A stretch of 64,000 nucleotides of DNA from Phaeobacter sp. J2-8 (GCF_022867865.1 NZ_JALIEC010000004.1:310001-374000), one strand, 5' to 3'. Positions 9,171 to 18,549 are shown, numbered from the stretch's first letter. A program made the numbers and translations. Notes: generated by a model not told the origin, from the letters alone.

Positions 9171-10235
9171 TTACTCACCCCAAGCGCGCAAAGGCTCATA
9201 GCCTCTGGAGCGGGCACCTTCGAGGAAGGCCTTAAGAACTTCACCAGCGGGCAAACCCTTAGCTTCGTTCAATGCAACCCAGTCACCGGCAAGATCCGGC
9301 AGTGCATCGGCCCATTTCTGACGTTCAGCGGCATCAAACGTAGAGATCGTCGCGCCTTCGCTTTCCATGATCCCAAGGAACGTTTCTTCGCGCGCTGCCA
9401 CAGAATCTGCGACCATGGTGCTGTATTCACCGCCCAATTCGGTCAGAACGCCCTGCACGTCTTCGGGTAGGCTGTTCCATGTGTCATTGTTAATCGTCAG
9501 CACACCGGTAATCGGGCCACCCATGTCGACCAGCGTAATGTAGGGTGCGACTTCGTGGATCTTGAACGGCAACATGCCGTTGATCGTCATGACCGCACCA
9601 TCTGCAATGCCCGTTGAGATAGAGTTGTAGAACTCGGGGAACGCCGCGTTCACGGCCGTGGCCCCCGTGCCATCGAGCCAGTTCGCAACAGCGCCACCTG
9701 CCAGCAATTTAAGACCCTGAAGGTCTTCGATCGAATTGATCGGTTCGCGTGTGATCAGATGGTAAGACCCATCCGCCATCGCCCCCAGGAAGCGTTGGTT
9801 ATTGTCGTCCCACTGTTCGTTCATGATCGGTAAGGTGGCGTGCAATTCGTTGCCGATTTCAGTCAGCGCATGCACATCACCCACAACGAACGGTGCGTAA
9901 AAATGCACGTTCTGCAGCGGCAGTTTCGCAGGTTCAAAGATCGTTCCAACCCATGCGATGTCAGCCAGACCGCCCTCGACACCTTCAAGTGCGTTTAGCG
10001 CATTAAACAGCGCGCCCGCATATGCCTCTGTCCACAGGATTTCGTTTTCGCTGCCCATGGCAGCCAGACGTGCGTTGGCTTCCGGCACGACGTGTTTGGT
10101 GATCACCTCGACCCATGGCAGGATCGGCGGATGGCTGGACGCGGCGGTCAGCTTGATTTTATCGGCGTAGGTTGGTGTTGCCATGACGGCCACACAGGTG
10201 GCGGCCTGCACGCAGGCTGTGGTAAACTTAAACAT
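9171..10235 (-). CDS. TRAP transporter periplasmic substrate-binding protein (DctP-type)
   Basis: The start at 10235 is chosen because an AGGGAGGA ribosome site sits just upstream and the protein then begins with a proper signal peptide (MFKFTTACVQAATCVAVMAT, cleavage near TYADK). A longer open frame upstream has neither. The mature protein has the DctP pattern: ASSHPPILPWVEV at the N-terminus, then EGGLADIAWVGTIFEP and LQGLKLLAGGAVANWL. It delivers the ligand to the fused permease encoded downstream. The ligand is not evident from the sequence. Confidence 0.92.
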   Translation of the reverse strand: MFKFTTACVQAATCVAVMATPTYADKIKLTAASSHPPILPWVEVITKHVVPEANARLAAMGSENEILWTEAYAGALFNALNALEGVEGGLADIAWVGTIFEPAKLPLQNVHFYAPFVVGDVHALTEIGNELHATLPIMNEQWDDNNQRFLGAMADGSYHLITREPINSIEDLQGLKLLAGGAVANWLDGTGATAVNAAFPEFYNSISTGIADGAVMTINGMLPFKIHEVAPYITLVDMGGPITGVLTINNDTWNSLPEDVQGVLTELGGEYSTMVADSVAAREETFLGIMESEGATISTFDAAERQKWADALPDLAGDWVALNEAKGLPAGEVLKAFLEGARSRGYEPLRAWGE

Positions 10236-10294
10236 TGTAGTCCTCCCTGTTTTCTTTTGATTGTATGCACGGCTCCCCCCGTGCGATTTCAGAC

Positions 10295-10918
10295 TCATCC
10301 CCATGTATTTCCAGACCATGAGATTGATTTCCCTGCGAGCCAGTCGCTACCCGTCGCATAAAGCTCTTCGACGCGTTCTCCCTTCAGACCTGGCATGTTC
10401 CTTTCGACCTCGTATCCGACCTTGGTCTGGATATAGGCGAGGTGGCGGTATCCCACTGGGAACTGCTCAAGCAGGTCTTGTTCAAGGGTAAGCGGGGCAT
10501 TTGCGTCCACCGCATCAAGACGGTCTTTTTCATAGATCGGCTGTCGCAGGCACATGCCCCATTTACCTTTTCGCTTTTCCAGAAAATCATAGAACCGACC
10601 GGTGCAGACCACATCGCACGACACGCCATGCACGTCGCCGCGTTGTGAAATGGTCATTTTGGTTTGGGTCACGGCGCGGGTACCGTTGATCTCGGCCGTA
10701 TGCCCCCCAAGGAAATGCAGGATCGATACGCCCTTTTTCCAGCCCTCTTTGTTCATCGCGATGAATTCATCAGCGGTGCCTTGCGTCCATGTAGCCATCA
10801 TCCGCCCATCGTCGTGCCAGACCGTGCGGAATTTGTCCCACATGCCCGCATCACGCCAAATGGCCCAATTGTCGATAAGCTGCCTAAGTTCGAGGCGGTC
10901 CAATAGATCCTGATCCAC
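10295..10918 (-). CDS. SnoaL-like / NTF2-superfamily protein
   Basis: The 207-residue protein starts with LELRQLIDNWAIWRDAGMWD and continues with VWHDDGRMMATW and SILHFLGGHTAEINGTRAV, the usual pattern of the SnoaL-like NTF2 fold. Members include dehydratases, isomerases and non-catalytic subunits of ring-hydroxylating enzymes. It lies 15 bp downstream of the aldehyde dehydrogenase and is surely co-transcribed. A role as a dehydratase or isomerase in the aromatic pathway is possible, but catalytic residues cannot be assigned. Confidence 0.75.
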   Translation of the reverse strand: MDQDLLDRLELRQLIDNWAIWRDAGMWDKFRTVWHDDGRMMATWTQGTADEFIAMNKEGWKKGVSILHFLGGHTAEINGTRAVTQTKMTISQRGDVHGVSCDVVCTGRFYDFLEKRKGKWGMCLRQPIYEKDRLDAVDANAPLTLEQDLLEQFPVGYRHLAYIQTKVGYEVERNMPGLKGERVEELYATGSDWLAGKSISWSGNTWG

Positions 10919-10933
10919 GTTCGTTCCTTTGTC

Positions 10934-12430
10934 TTAGAAGGGTGTATTGCGCCCGCCACGTTCAACCGTGAGCCAGCGTGTTTGTGTAAATGCGTCAATC
11001 GATGCCTTGCCGCCGTGCCGCCCCATGCCGCTGTTTTTTACGCCACCAAAGGGGATCGTTGGTTCGTCATAGATCGTCGCATCATTGACGTGGGCCATGC
11101 CGAATTCGATCTGGCGGGCCACACGCAATCCGCGTGCTTCGTCGCGGGTGATAACGGATGCGGACAGCCCGTAGTCGCAATTGTTGGCAAGCGACAGCGC
11201 TTCTGCTTCGTTTTCAAAGAACATGATGTTGGCGACCGGGCCAAAGGTTTCTTCGTGAAACATCGCCATATCCGGCGTCACACCCGTGATGACGGTCGGG
11301 TTGAAATACAGCCCGTCGCGCGTACCACCATGATGCAGCGTCGCGCCATCCGAAATCGCCTGGGCAAGGCGTGCTTCAACGGCCTCGACTTGCTTTTGGT
11401 TTATGATTGGTCCGATCTGGTTGTCCATCTGCGTCGGATCACCGACCTTGAGTTCTTTGGTCGCGGCAATGAAACGAGACATGAATTCGTCTTCCAGCTT
11501 CCTGTCGACAAGGATTTTTTCGGTCGACATGCAGATCTGTCCTTGGTGAAAGAACGCGCCAAAGCGCGCTGTGCGGATCGCGCGGTCCATGTCCGCGTCA
11601 TCCAGCACAATCAAGGAATCCTTGCCACCAAGTTCTACACAGGCCTTTTTCAAAAGCCCCCCCGCCGTCATGGCGATATGTTTTCCCACAGCCGTGGAGC
11701 CAGTGAAGCTGATCGCCTTGACCAACGGATTGACCACCAGTTCATCGCCGACTTCGGACACGCGATCGCGCGAACAAGTCACGACGTTAAGCACACCCGC
11801 GGGTACGCCCGCCTCTTCGAACACTTCGGCGAGCATCAACCCACCGGTGACAGGCGTTTCCTCGGACGGCTTCAGAACCACGCAGTTGCCCATGGCAATC
11901 GCGACACCGATCCCGCGGCTTGAGAGCAAAAGCGGTACGTTCCACGGCGAAATTACGGACACAACGCCCAACGGCGTGCGTTCCACCATGCTCAGCTTGC
12001 CGTGTTCGGACGGCAGGGTTTCCCCCATCGGCGAATAGGCAGCGGCGGCGGCGGCGCGATAGACTGTCGGCGCGTAGTTGATCTCGAACATGCTTTTGCG
12101 AACCCAGCCGCCACACTCAGATGTCAGCGCCTTGATAAAGTCGTCCTTGCGACGCTCCAAAACTTCGGCCACCCGGTTCATCAGCACAGCACGCTTGTCA
12201 AAGGCCATCGCGGCCCATGCGGGCTGTGCGGCGGCGGCAGCGGCAATCGCGGCGGCGGCGTCCACCCGACCCGCATCCGGAACACTGCTCCAGACTTTGC
12301 CAGTCGCGGGATTGTGCACATCAAAGGTCTTGCCGTCCTGGGCAGCGACCCAGCGCCCCCCCATAGACATGCCCTTGGCAACATAGCCAGCTGCGTAATC
12401 AGCGTTCGTACTGGTCGCATCAAATGACAT
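10934..12430 (-). CDS. Aldehyde dehydrogenase family protein
   Basis: A full-length NAD(P)-dependent ALDH of 498 residues. Visible landmarks are SPWNVPLLLSSRGIGVAIA (Rossmann entrance), FTGSTAVGK, the catalytic glutamate in ELGGKDSLIVLDDAD, the catalytic cysteine in FFHQGQICMSTEKIL, and HEETFGPVANIMFF near the end. The ATG at 12430 has GAGGAC upstream and is preferred to a GTG five codons earlier. It probably oxidises an aromatic or semialdehyde intermediate such as the product of the SDR in the same operon. It is separated from the GntR gene by only 45 bp, so the regulator is likely part of the same transcript. Confidence 0.92.
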   Translation of the reverse strand: MSFDATSTNADYAAGYVAKGMSMGGRWVAAQDGKTFDVHNPATGKVWSSVPDAGRVDAAAAIAAAAAAQPAWAAMAFDKRAVLMNRVAEVLERRKDDFIKALTSECGGWVRKSMFEINYAPTVYRAAAAAAYSPMGETLPSEHGKLSMVERTPLGVVSVISPWNVPLLLSSRGIGVAIAMGNCVVLKPSEETPVTGGLMLAEVFEEAGVPAGVLNVVTCSRDRVSEVGDELVVNPLVKAISFTGSTAVGKHIAMTAGGLLKKACVELGGKDSLIVLDDADMDRAIRTARFGAFFHQGQICMSTEKILVDRKLEDEFMSRFIAATKELKVGDPTQMDNQIGPIINQKQVEAVEARLAQAISDGATLHHGGTRDGLYFNPTVITGVTPDMAMFHEETFGPVANIMFFENEAEALSLANNCDYGLSASVITRDEARGLRVARQIEFGMAHVNDATIYDEPTIPFGGVKNSGMGRHGGKASIDAFTQTRWLTVERGGRNTPF

Positions 12431-12475
12431 TTCAAAAGTCCTCACTGTCTAGTTTTGCAGTCCCCAAGGCCCTCA

Positions 12476-13195
12476 CTACGACGGCTTTGCGGTAACGGTT
12501 TTTATGGACTTATCGACGGCGTCTTTGCCGACAAACAGACGGGCATAATCAAGCGTGGCATGCGAATGTTCGCGCATCACCATTTCGGCGCGCATCGCGT
12601 CGCCGCACGAAATCGCTTCGTAAATGATGGTGTGCTGGGCGTGGCCAATGGACATACGCATGAATTCGCCTGCAAGACGATCAAGGTCGGGCACAACCGC
12701 GCCGAGTTCCGCCATAGGCAGGTGGCGGATCCGGTCATACACCTTCGGGATATAATCGTTGCCGCACAGGTCCATCACAGTTTCATGAAACAGCGTGTTT
12801 ACAGCCTGATAGTCTTCGATGTCCTGAACTGTGGCACTGCCTTTTTTGGTGATCGCGCCAGACACGCTCAGCGAATAGACGAACGCTTTGCGCGCCTCCT
12901 CGGACATGCCGTGCATCGCCATGTGGCCCGCTGCAGACCCTTCAAGCACGCCGCGCAGCTGAATAATCTTTTCGATGTCTTCCAGCTTGACGCTGCAAAC
13001 AGCGTACCCACGGCCCGGCAATTTTTCGATTAGGCCGGTCATCTCAAGGCGCGCAAGCGCGAACTTGGCAGGCGTGCGTGACACGCCGAGCATCTGCGAC
13101 ACGCTTACTTCAGAGATCTTTTCTCCCGCGACAATCGCCCCCTCCATGATCATTTTACGTAGATCCGAAAGAACTTTCTGCTCTGCTTCTGCCAA
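12476..13195 (-). CDS. GntR-family transcriptional regulator (FadR/FCD type)
   Basis: The 239-residue protein has an N-terminal winged helix with ISEVSVSQMLGVSRTPAKFA and LEKLPGRGYAV-like wing (LIEKLPGRGYAVCSV), followed by an all-helical FCD effector domain containing FHETVMDLCGN and MREHSHATLDYARLF. It faces the maleylacetate reductase gene and heads the leftward catabolic run, so it is the natural local regulator. The divergent spacer holds repeated ATGGATTC/GAATCCAT sites that are likely operators. The effector is probably a pathway intermediate, which is inference. Confidence 0.9.
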   Translation of the reverse strand: MAEAEQKVLSDLRKMIMEGAIVAGEKISEVSVSQMLGVSRTPAKFALARLEMTGLIEKLPGRGYAVCSVKLEDIEKIIQLRGVLEGSAAGHMAMHGMSEEARKAFVYSLSVSGAITKKGSATVQDIEDYQAVNTLFHETVMDLCGNDYIPKVYDRIRHLPMAELGAVVPDLDRLAGEFMRMSIGHAQHTIIYEAISCGDAMRAEMVMREHSHATLDYARLFVGKDAVDKSIKTVTAKPS

Positions 13196-13280
13196 GATAT
13201 TCTCCCTGAAATTCTAGCGGCCTAGACCGTTAATCTCGGGCCACCAAGGGGGCACCAATCCATTTAGCCTAGAGGCAATA

Positions 13281-13361
13281 ATGGATTCGATCAAGATAAA
13301 TGAATCCATAATGATGCAACTCTAGCGAAAATGACCCCATTGACCTCAAGTATGAATCCAT
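13281..13361. promoter_or_regulatory. Putative GntR operators: repeated GAATCCAT sites in the divergent spacer
   Basis: ATGGATTC at 13281-13288 and GAATCCAT at 13302-13309 are a perfect inverted pair with a 13-base spacer. Another GAATCCAT lies at 13354-13361, and a partial copy (AATCCAT) at 13257-13263. They lie between the GntR gene and the maleylacetate reductase gene. Repeated inverted octamers in such a spacer are what one expects of a FadR-type operator region controlling both directions. Confidence 0.6.
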
Positions 13362-13389
13362 TGCAGGATAAATATCAAAAGGGGGAGTC

Positions 13390-14457
13390 ATGAGAAGTTT
13401 TTCTTACCGGACCGGCGCGTCACGGATTTCGTTTGGTCGCGGAGCGTTCGAACAGGTTCCTCAAGTCGTTGAGGATTGCGGCGCAATCCGGGCCTTGGTT
13501 TTATCCACGGAATTTCAACAGCCTATGGCAGAAACCGCTGTCGGCTATTTAGGTGGTGCAGCAGCAGGCATGTTTTCAGGCGCAGTGATGCACACGCCCA
13601 CAGATGTGACCGACACAGCGGTAGCCTATTGCGAATCCATTGGCGCTGACAGCATCGTTTCCGTGGGCGGAGGGTCGACCACGGGGCTGGGCAAGGCGTT
13701 GGCCCATCGCACAGGATTTCCCCATATCGTTGTGCCGACAACCTATGCAGGCTCTGAGGTGACGGATATCTTGGGGCAAACAGAAGACGGCCTCAAGACC
13801 ACTATAAGGGCGGGCAGCATTCTGCCTACGGCCGTGATCTATGACCCGACATTGACCGATGGTTTGCCTCTGAAGATGAGCATCGTCAGCGGGTTAAATG
13901 CAATGGCCCACGCGGCAGAGGCGCTTTATGCCCAAGACCGCAATCCGGTTTCATCGATGTTGGCGGTTGAAGGGTTTGGTGCGATGAAAACCGGCCTTGG
14001 CCTGATTGTTGAAGATGAAAGGTCCATAGAGGGGCGCGACGCCGCCCTTTATGGGGCGTGGCTGTGTGGCACCGTTTTGGGCCAAGTCGGCATGGCGCTA
14101 CACCACAAGATTTGCCACACGCTGGGCGGATCCTTCAACATGCCCCACGCCGAAACTCACGCCGTGATGTTGCCGCATACCATTGGGTTCAATGCGAAAA
14201 GTGTGCCTGATTTGCTGGCCCCGATCGGCGACATTTTCGGGAAATCCCCGGGGGTTGGGCTGTTTGGTTTTGCCAAGGAGCTTGGCTCGCCAACATCGTT
14301 GAAAGAGCTGGGTTTGAAAGAACAGGATCTGGATCGCGCCGCAGAGATTGCGGCAGCCAATCCATATTGGAACCCACGACCTATCGACCAAAGCGGCCTA
14401 CGGGCGATGTTACAAAACGCATTTGATGGCGCTATGCCACCGGATCCAAACATTTAA
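13390..14457 (+). CDS. Maleylacetate reductase
   Basis: Maleylacetate reductase uses NAD(P)H to reduce maleylacetate to 3-oxoadipate. The 355-residue protein belongs to the iron-containing alcohol dehydrogenase fold and has the right length. Motifs include SVGGGSTTGLGKALA (nucleotide binding), VPTTYAGSEVTDI, GLNAMAHAAEALYA and HHKICHTLGGSFNMPHAETHA (metal-site region). A GGGGGAG ribosome site precedes the ATG. It is followed 25 bp later by the hydroxyquinol dioxygenase gene, and that pairing is the strongest evidence for the assignment. Confidence 0.92.
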   Translation: MRSFSYRTGASRISFGRGAFEQVPQVVEDCGAIRALVLSTEFQQPMAETAVGYLGGAAAGMFSGAVMHTPTDVTDTAVAYCESIGADSIVSVGGGSTTGLGKALAHRTGFPHIVVPTTYAGSEVTDILGQTEDGLKTTIRAGSILPTAVIYDPTLTDGLPLKMSIVSGLNAMAHAAEALYAQDRNPVSSMLAVEGFGAMKTGLGLIVEDERSIEGRDAALYGAWLCGTVLGQVGMALHHKICHTLGGSFNMPHAETHAVMLPHTIGFNAKSVPDLLAPIGDIFGKSPGVGLFGFAKELGSPTSLKELGLKEQDLDRAAEIAAANPYWNPRPIDQSGLRAMLQNAFDGAMPPDPNI

Positions 14458-14482
14458 AATCTGACCAGAAAGGCGCGTTGAT

Positions 14483-15367
14483 ATGGATGACCACGAGGCA
14501 GGATATTTCACCGAAGATAACTCGGTAGACGTTGTTGTTGCCCGCAACAAGAACACTAAAGACCCGCGCCTCAAAGAGGTAATGGAAGTGATCGTGCGCA
14601 AATTGCACGAAGCGGTCAAAGAAATCGAGCCAAGCGAGGATGAGTGGCTGGAAGCGATCATGTTTTTAACCCGGACGGGCCAGATTTGCGATGATTATCG
14701 GCAAGAATTCATCCTTTTGTCCGATATCCTTGGCGTGTCGATGTTATCTGACGCGATCCAAAGCCGCCGTCCATCTGGTGCGACCGAAAACACGGTCCTC
14801 GGCCCATTCCATGTGGGTGATGCCCCCGAACTTGAAATGGGATCGGATATTTGCCTTGATGAGAAGGGTGAGCCGATGTTCGTGCATGGCTATGTGCGGG
14901 ATATTCATGGCAAGCCGTTGGCCGGGGCCAAGATCGATGTCTGGCAAGCCAATGACGAAGGGTTCTACGACGTTCAGCAACGCGGTGTTCAGCCAGATTT
15001 CAACCTGCGCGGCGTCTTTAGAACCTGCGCGGATGGCCGGTATTGGTTCAAAGCGATTAAACCAAAGTTTTACCCGATCCCCGACGATGGGCCTGTAGGC
15101 CAGTTGCTGGGCAAACTGGGTCGACACCCCTTCCGTCCTGCGCATTTCCACTACTTGATCACGCTGGACGGCTATCAAAAGCTAACAACGCACATCTTTG
15201 ACCCTGATGATCAATATATCAATTCAGACGCTGTGTTCGGAGTGAAAGAAAGCCTGATGGCTGAATTCAAGCCCATAGATGATGCGGAACAAGCCGCCAA
15301 ACATGGCTTCGACGGGTCGAAATTCTACGACGTGGAATATGACTTCGTGCTCGCCCAAAAGGCATAA
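14483..15367 (+). CDS. Hydroxyquinol 1,2-dioxygenase (intradiol type)
   Basis: Intradiol dioxygenases use non-haem Fe(III) bound by two Tyr and two His to open catechol-type rings. This 294-residue protein has an N-terminal helical domain typical of catechol/hydroxyquinol dioxygenases, then ENTVLGPFHV, the first Tyr in NDEGFYDVQ, the second in KPKFYPIPDDGPVGQLL, and the His pair in HPFRPAHFHYLI. Length and the neighbouring maleylacetate reductase favour hydroxyquinol (1,2,4-trihydroxybenzene) over catechol as substrate, giving maleylacetate. No hydroxylase making hydroxyquinol is seen in this window. Confidence 0.92.
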   Translation: MDDHEAGYFTEDNSVDVVVARNKNTKDPRLKEVMEVIVRKLHEAVKEIEPSEDEWLEAIMFLTRTGQICDDYRQEFILLSDILGVSMLSDAIQSRRPSGATENTVLGPFHVGDAPELEMGSDICLDEKGEPMFVHGYVRDIHGKPLAGAKIDVWQANDEGFYDVQQRGVQPDFNLRGVFRTCADGRYWFKAIKPKFYPIPDDGPVGQLLGKLGRHPFRPAHFHYLITLDGYQKLTTHIFDPDDQYINSDAVFGVKESLMAEFKPIDDAEQAAKHGFDGSKFYDVEYDFVLAQKA

Positions 15368-15391
15368 AACCTAACAATTTTGGAGAGACCA

Positions 15392-15921
15392 ATGGCAGAA
15401 TTATTGTTCATTCCCGGAAGCCTGCGCGAACAGTCCGCGTCCAAAGCCCTGACCCAGGCGCTGGTCAGCCGCCTGAGCGGGGCATGCGGCACATCCATTG
15501 CCGAAATCGGACACCTGCCGCATTTCAATTCCGACATCCCCCCGACGGGGCGATTGAGGTGTTCCTAAAAAAGATTGCGGATGCCGATGGCGTGGTCATT
15601 GTCACACCAGAGTACAACTATAGTGTCCCGGGCGTTCTGAAAAACGCAATCGACTGGGCGTCCCGCCCTGCCATGAACTCGGTCTTCAAAGGCAAGCCGG
15701 TTTTCACAATCTCTATTTCCGCAGGCGCCCTTGGCGGCGTCCGCGCCCAATCCCATTTAAAGTATATCCTGAACGGGATGCTTGCAGAGGTCTACACGAC
15801 CCCGGAGGTGGCCGTGCCCCATGCCGTTGCGGCAGTTAAGGACAGAGCTTTTGCAAATGCAGCAACGTTGGATTTTGCGTTGGAGAGCCTGAACAAATTT
15901 TTGGCACATCTGGCTGGTTGA
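15392..15921 (+). pseudogene. NADPH-dependent FMN reductase, frameshifted
   Basis: Two overlapping frames together spell one flavin reductase. The first (from ATG 15392, with GGAGAG upstream) begins MAELLFIPGSLREQSASKAL and runs to HFNSDIPPTG. The second continues with AIEVFLKKIADADGVVIV and TPEYNYSVPGVLKNAIDWAS, the hallmark of the family, and ends at 15921. The break is at a run of six C at 15538-15543; a seventh C would restore DIPPDGAIEVF. Such reductases supply reduced flavin to a monooxygenase or act as quinone reductases, which fits the aromatic cluster. Whether this is a real mutation or a sequencing error cannot be told here. Confidence 0.85.
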
Positions 15922-16570
15922 GTAGTCTTAAATCGAACGCGACTTGCCATAGCTTGAAGAAGGTGGTTCACGGTGAAAGAAACTTGTGCGTAACATAAAC
16001 CGCCCCATTTCCATTTATCGCTTTCAGTGTCTGCTACGCGATCAAAACATATCGTGCTTCTCGGTTTGTTGGCCTGAGCCCTATCAATTTCACATAAATC
16101 CTAGAGTGACTGGTTAAGAAAACAGTAGTTGATCGGATGTGGCTTGATTTTCCCTAACCACATTCATAACCTATCTCAAACTTCGGGAATTGAATAAATG
16201 CTATTCCCACTGTTGGGTGATCTCAATCGGTGCAAAAGCCAAGCGAATAAGGAACGCATTCGCTGCGTCTAACCAAATCGGCTTCTGGATAAATCGTTCG
16301 AATGAAGCGTCGCGCTGTGGCTTCCAGTGCCCCATTCGACCACACGAGATAAATCCTCGTGACAAGTACACGGTTAACTTAGGTAAACGTTGCGGAAGCA
16401 ATGACCGCTTCGATAAAATTGGCTGCAACGCAACTTGAAATCTGCTGCGCGTGCACAATCATGCTGCGTCAGCTAACTGCGAAAAACGAATGACGGCAAC
16501 GTCCGCAGAGCTGCCTCTCGATTTATTGATAATGAAGGTCCGCTCTGGTCAACCGGCGGCCAGTTGCGAT
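15922..16570. other. Intergenic stretch, no supported gene
   Basis: About 650 bases between the catabolic island and the plasmid-type genes. Open frames of about 80 codons exist on both strands near 16190-16458, but neither has a domain, sensible composition or a ribosome site. The region is AT-richer than its flanks and may mark the right border of the catabolic island. Confidence 0.4.
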
Positions 16571-17225
16571 TCAGCCACCCTGCCCCGCCAGAAACTCCGC
16601 TAGCACAGGACTGGCCGCGCCCTTCGCGGAGCTGAGCAGCTCCGAGCCCGCGAGCGTCGCTTTAGACAGGCGCACGAGCCCGCCGGTTTCCTCAATGCGG
16701 TAGCAGCGGCGGTTTTGCCGCCCCCGCCTGTAGTGGGTCGCAGTGACGATCTGGCAGGTGCTGCCATCGGTGAGCGTCACAGGGGCCGCGAGCCTGATCT
16801 TGTCGCCTTCCTCGTAGTCCGGGATCGCAGCCCAGTCCCGGCAACGCTGGCGCCAGGCATGGGCGTAGCTGTCCGGGTCTTTCAGGTCGGAGAGGAGCTC
16901 GATCAGCCCAAGGGAGCACGAACTCGTTCGGGCCAGCGCTTTCCTCCATGTCCTTGTAGCCCCAGCAGCCGTCATCGTATCGGGTGAGGAAGACAGCCCC
17001 GAACGTGATGGAGCCATCCGCATCGGTCACATAGGTTGCGTCTTCGACAGCGGTGCCGTCGAGATTGGTGACCCTTGCCGCCGCATACCAGGTGGAGCCA
17101 ACCTTGCAGGCCTTGACCAGTTCGGTCTTGCGCGTGTCGCCCTCGAAGGTGCAAAGCCGCGTGATTTCCGCCTTCTCATCCGCGTAGGATTTGACGCGAC
17201 GGTCGGTGTAGAACAGCCAACCCAT
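16571..17225 (-). pseudogene. DUF6927-like plasmid protein, frameshifted
   Basis: The start (MGWLFYTDRRVKSYADEKAE) and the segment GYKDMEESAGPNE resemble the DUF6927-type proteins often found in alphaproteobacterial plasmid accessory regions. After GPNE the frame is lost and continues one base off as GLIELLSDLKDPDSYAHAWR to the stop at 16571. Removing one base around 16913-16925 would join them. The neighbours (an unknown protein and a truncated ParB-like protein) are the usual companions of this family. The function is unknown. Confidence 0.65.
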
Positions 17226-17818
17226 TAGGCCGCCCTCCGATCGTCGATCTCCATCAGCACATCAAGCGGCACGCGGTAGGGTTGCATCGCGTCAAAATCT
17301 TCGCAATTGCCGCAGTTCTGCACGATCGCGAAGGTGTCGCAGGCATCCTTGAGGATGACCCGGAAGGTGCCGCCCAGGCCCGAGGGCACTTCGTAGGTCC
17401 CGCCGATCAGATAGTCCGAGGCCCGGCGCACGAAGACGCGGATGCTGTGGCCATCGGTGGCGAGCCGGATCGCCCCCCGCCCCCGGTCGATCAGCACCTG
17501 CACGTCATCCAGGATGTCGGTGTAGAACTGGCCGGTCAGATCGCGAAACGCCATGCGGCGCTGCGCCATCCAGTCGGTATCCCGAAACGGGTTCATACCG
17601 TCGGCGAAGGCGAAGGAGGGATCGGCCTGTTCGGTGGTGACGATACAGGTGGTCGTGCCATCGATGCCGTTCGAGCGCAGATGCACACCATTGCCGACGA
17701 TGAGGATCAGGGCCGGCCTGTCCACGGGCCCGTTCCAGTTGGGCAGGAAGGTTTTGCAGGCGCGCGCATGTGCGATTTGCGCCGCGACCGCCGACGCAGA
17801 GAACTTGAGAATAGCCAT
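17225..17818 (-). CDS. Plasmid-associated hypothetical protein, 197 aa
   Basis: The start at 17818 (MAILKFSASAVAAQIAHARA) is preferred because residues upstream are low-complexity and unlike a protein start. The protein contains RPALILIVGNGVHLRSNGID and later IRVFVRRASDYLIGGTYEVP. The first of these recalls the small DUF3085-type proteins, but I am not sure. Its stop abuts the start of the frameshifted DUF6927-like gene, so the two were one operon. No function is proposed. Confidence 0.65.
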   Translation of the reverse strand: MAILKFSASAVAAQIAHARACKTFLPNWNGPVDRPALILIVGNGVHLRSNGIDGTTTCIVTTEQADPSFAFADGMNPFRDTDWMAQRRMAFRDLTGQFYTDILDDVQVLIDRGRGAIRLATDGHSIRVFVRRASDYLIGGTYEVPSGLGGTFRVILKDACDTFAIVQNCGNCEDFDAMQPYRVPLDVLMEIDDRRAA

Positions 17819-17894
17819 GGGGATGTCTTTCAGTTGGGTGTGGGAGGGTCGACCCGCGCGGGTGGTATGGTCCACGCGCGGGTCGCGTGATGGC

Positions 17895-18549
17895 TCAGGC
17901 CGCTTGCGCGACCTCGCTTTCAGGCTCGGGGGTTCCCGCAGCGGGCTCCGCCTCATCACAGGCGACACCGGCGGTCTGCATCATGGGCGGGCACCAGGCG
18001 GCCACGGCAGCGCGCTGCGCGTCCGTGAGGGTGGCGAAGGGCTCGGCGAAGAGCTTGTCACAAAAGGCGACGATCTCCTTCTTGCTCGACGAGGCCAGCG
18101 TCACCGCCTCCTGGGCCAGACCCAGATCCTCGCCGAGGATCTTCAAGAGCCAGGCCTTCTTGAAGCGGTTGAACAGCGCCGCGTTCGGCGTCCAATGCGC
18201 GCGAATGTCGGGCATGATCTCGATCTCGAAGTCATGCATCAGGCTGTCACGCTGCCGGTCCCGCGCGAAACAAGACTGTGTGGTGCTGGCGGTGGCATAG
18301 GCCACGAGCTTAGCTTTCTCGTCTGCCTCCAGCGCGCGAAACGCCGCGAACTGATCGGCGGGCGCGCGGGTGGCACCGAGCTTGTCGACCATGTCGATGT
18401 AGGTGGTCAGTGAAACGGACCTGCCGGCACCCGAAGGGTCAGGGTCGGCCGTTCCGTTCCGCGTCACCCGCGGCAGGTGCACGAAGGCGATGACATCGGT
18501 GACGGGTCTGATATCGATGAACGGCGTGCCTCGTGCGACCGCAAGAGTG
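17895..18549 (-). pseudogene. ParB-like plasmid protein, C-terminal part only
   Basis: The translation from about 18545 leftward holds VTDVIAFVHLPRV, then AYATASTTQSCFARDRQRDS and an acidic, helical C-terminus with FNRFKKAWLLKILGEDLGLA. This matches the distal part of the long ParB/Spo0J-type proteins (about 600-700 aa) that accompany DUF6927-type genes on alphaproteobacterial plasmids. The N-terminal nuclease-like ParB domain is missing because an IS3 fragment in the opposite direction begins at about 18550. It is therefore a truncated gene. Confidence 0.6.

Noticed and set aside
16190-16458. Overlapping 80-codon frames on both strands
   Set aside because: No domain, no start signal, and the two frames exclude each other.
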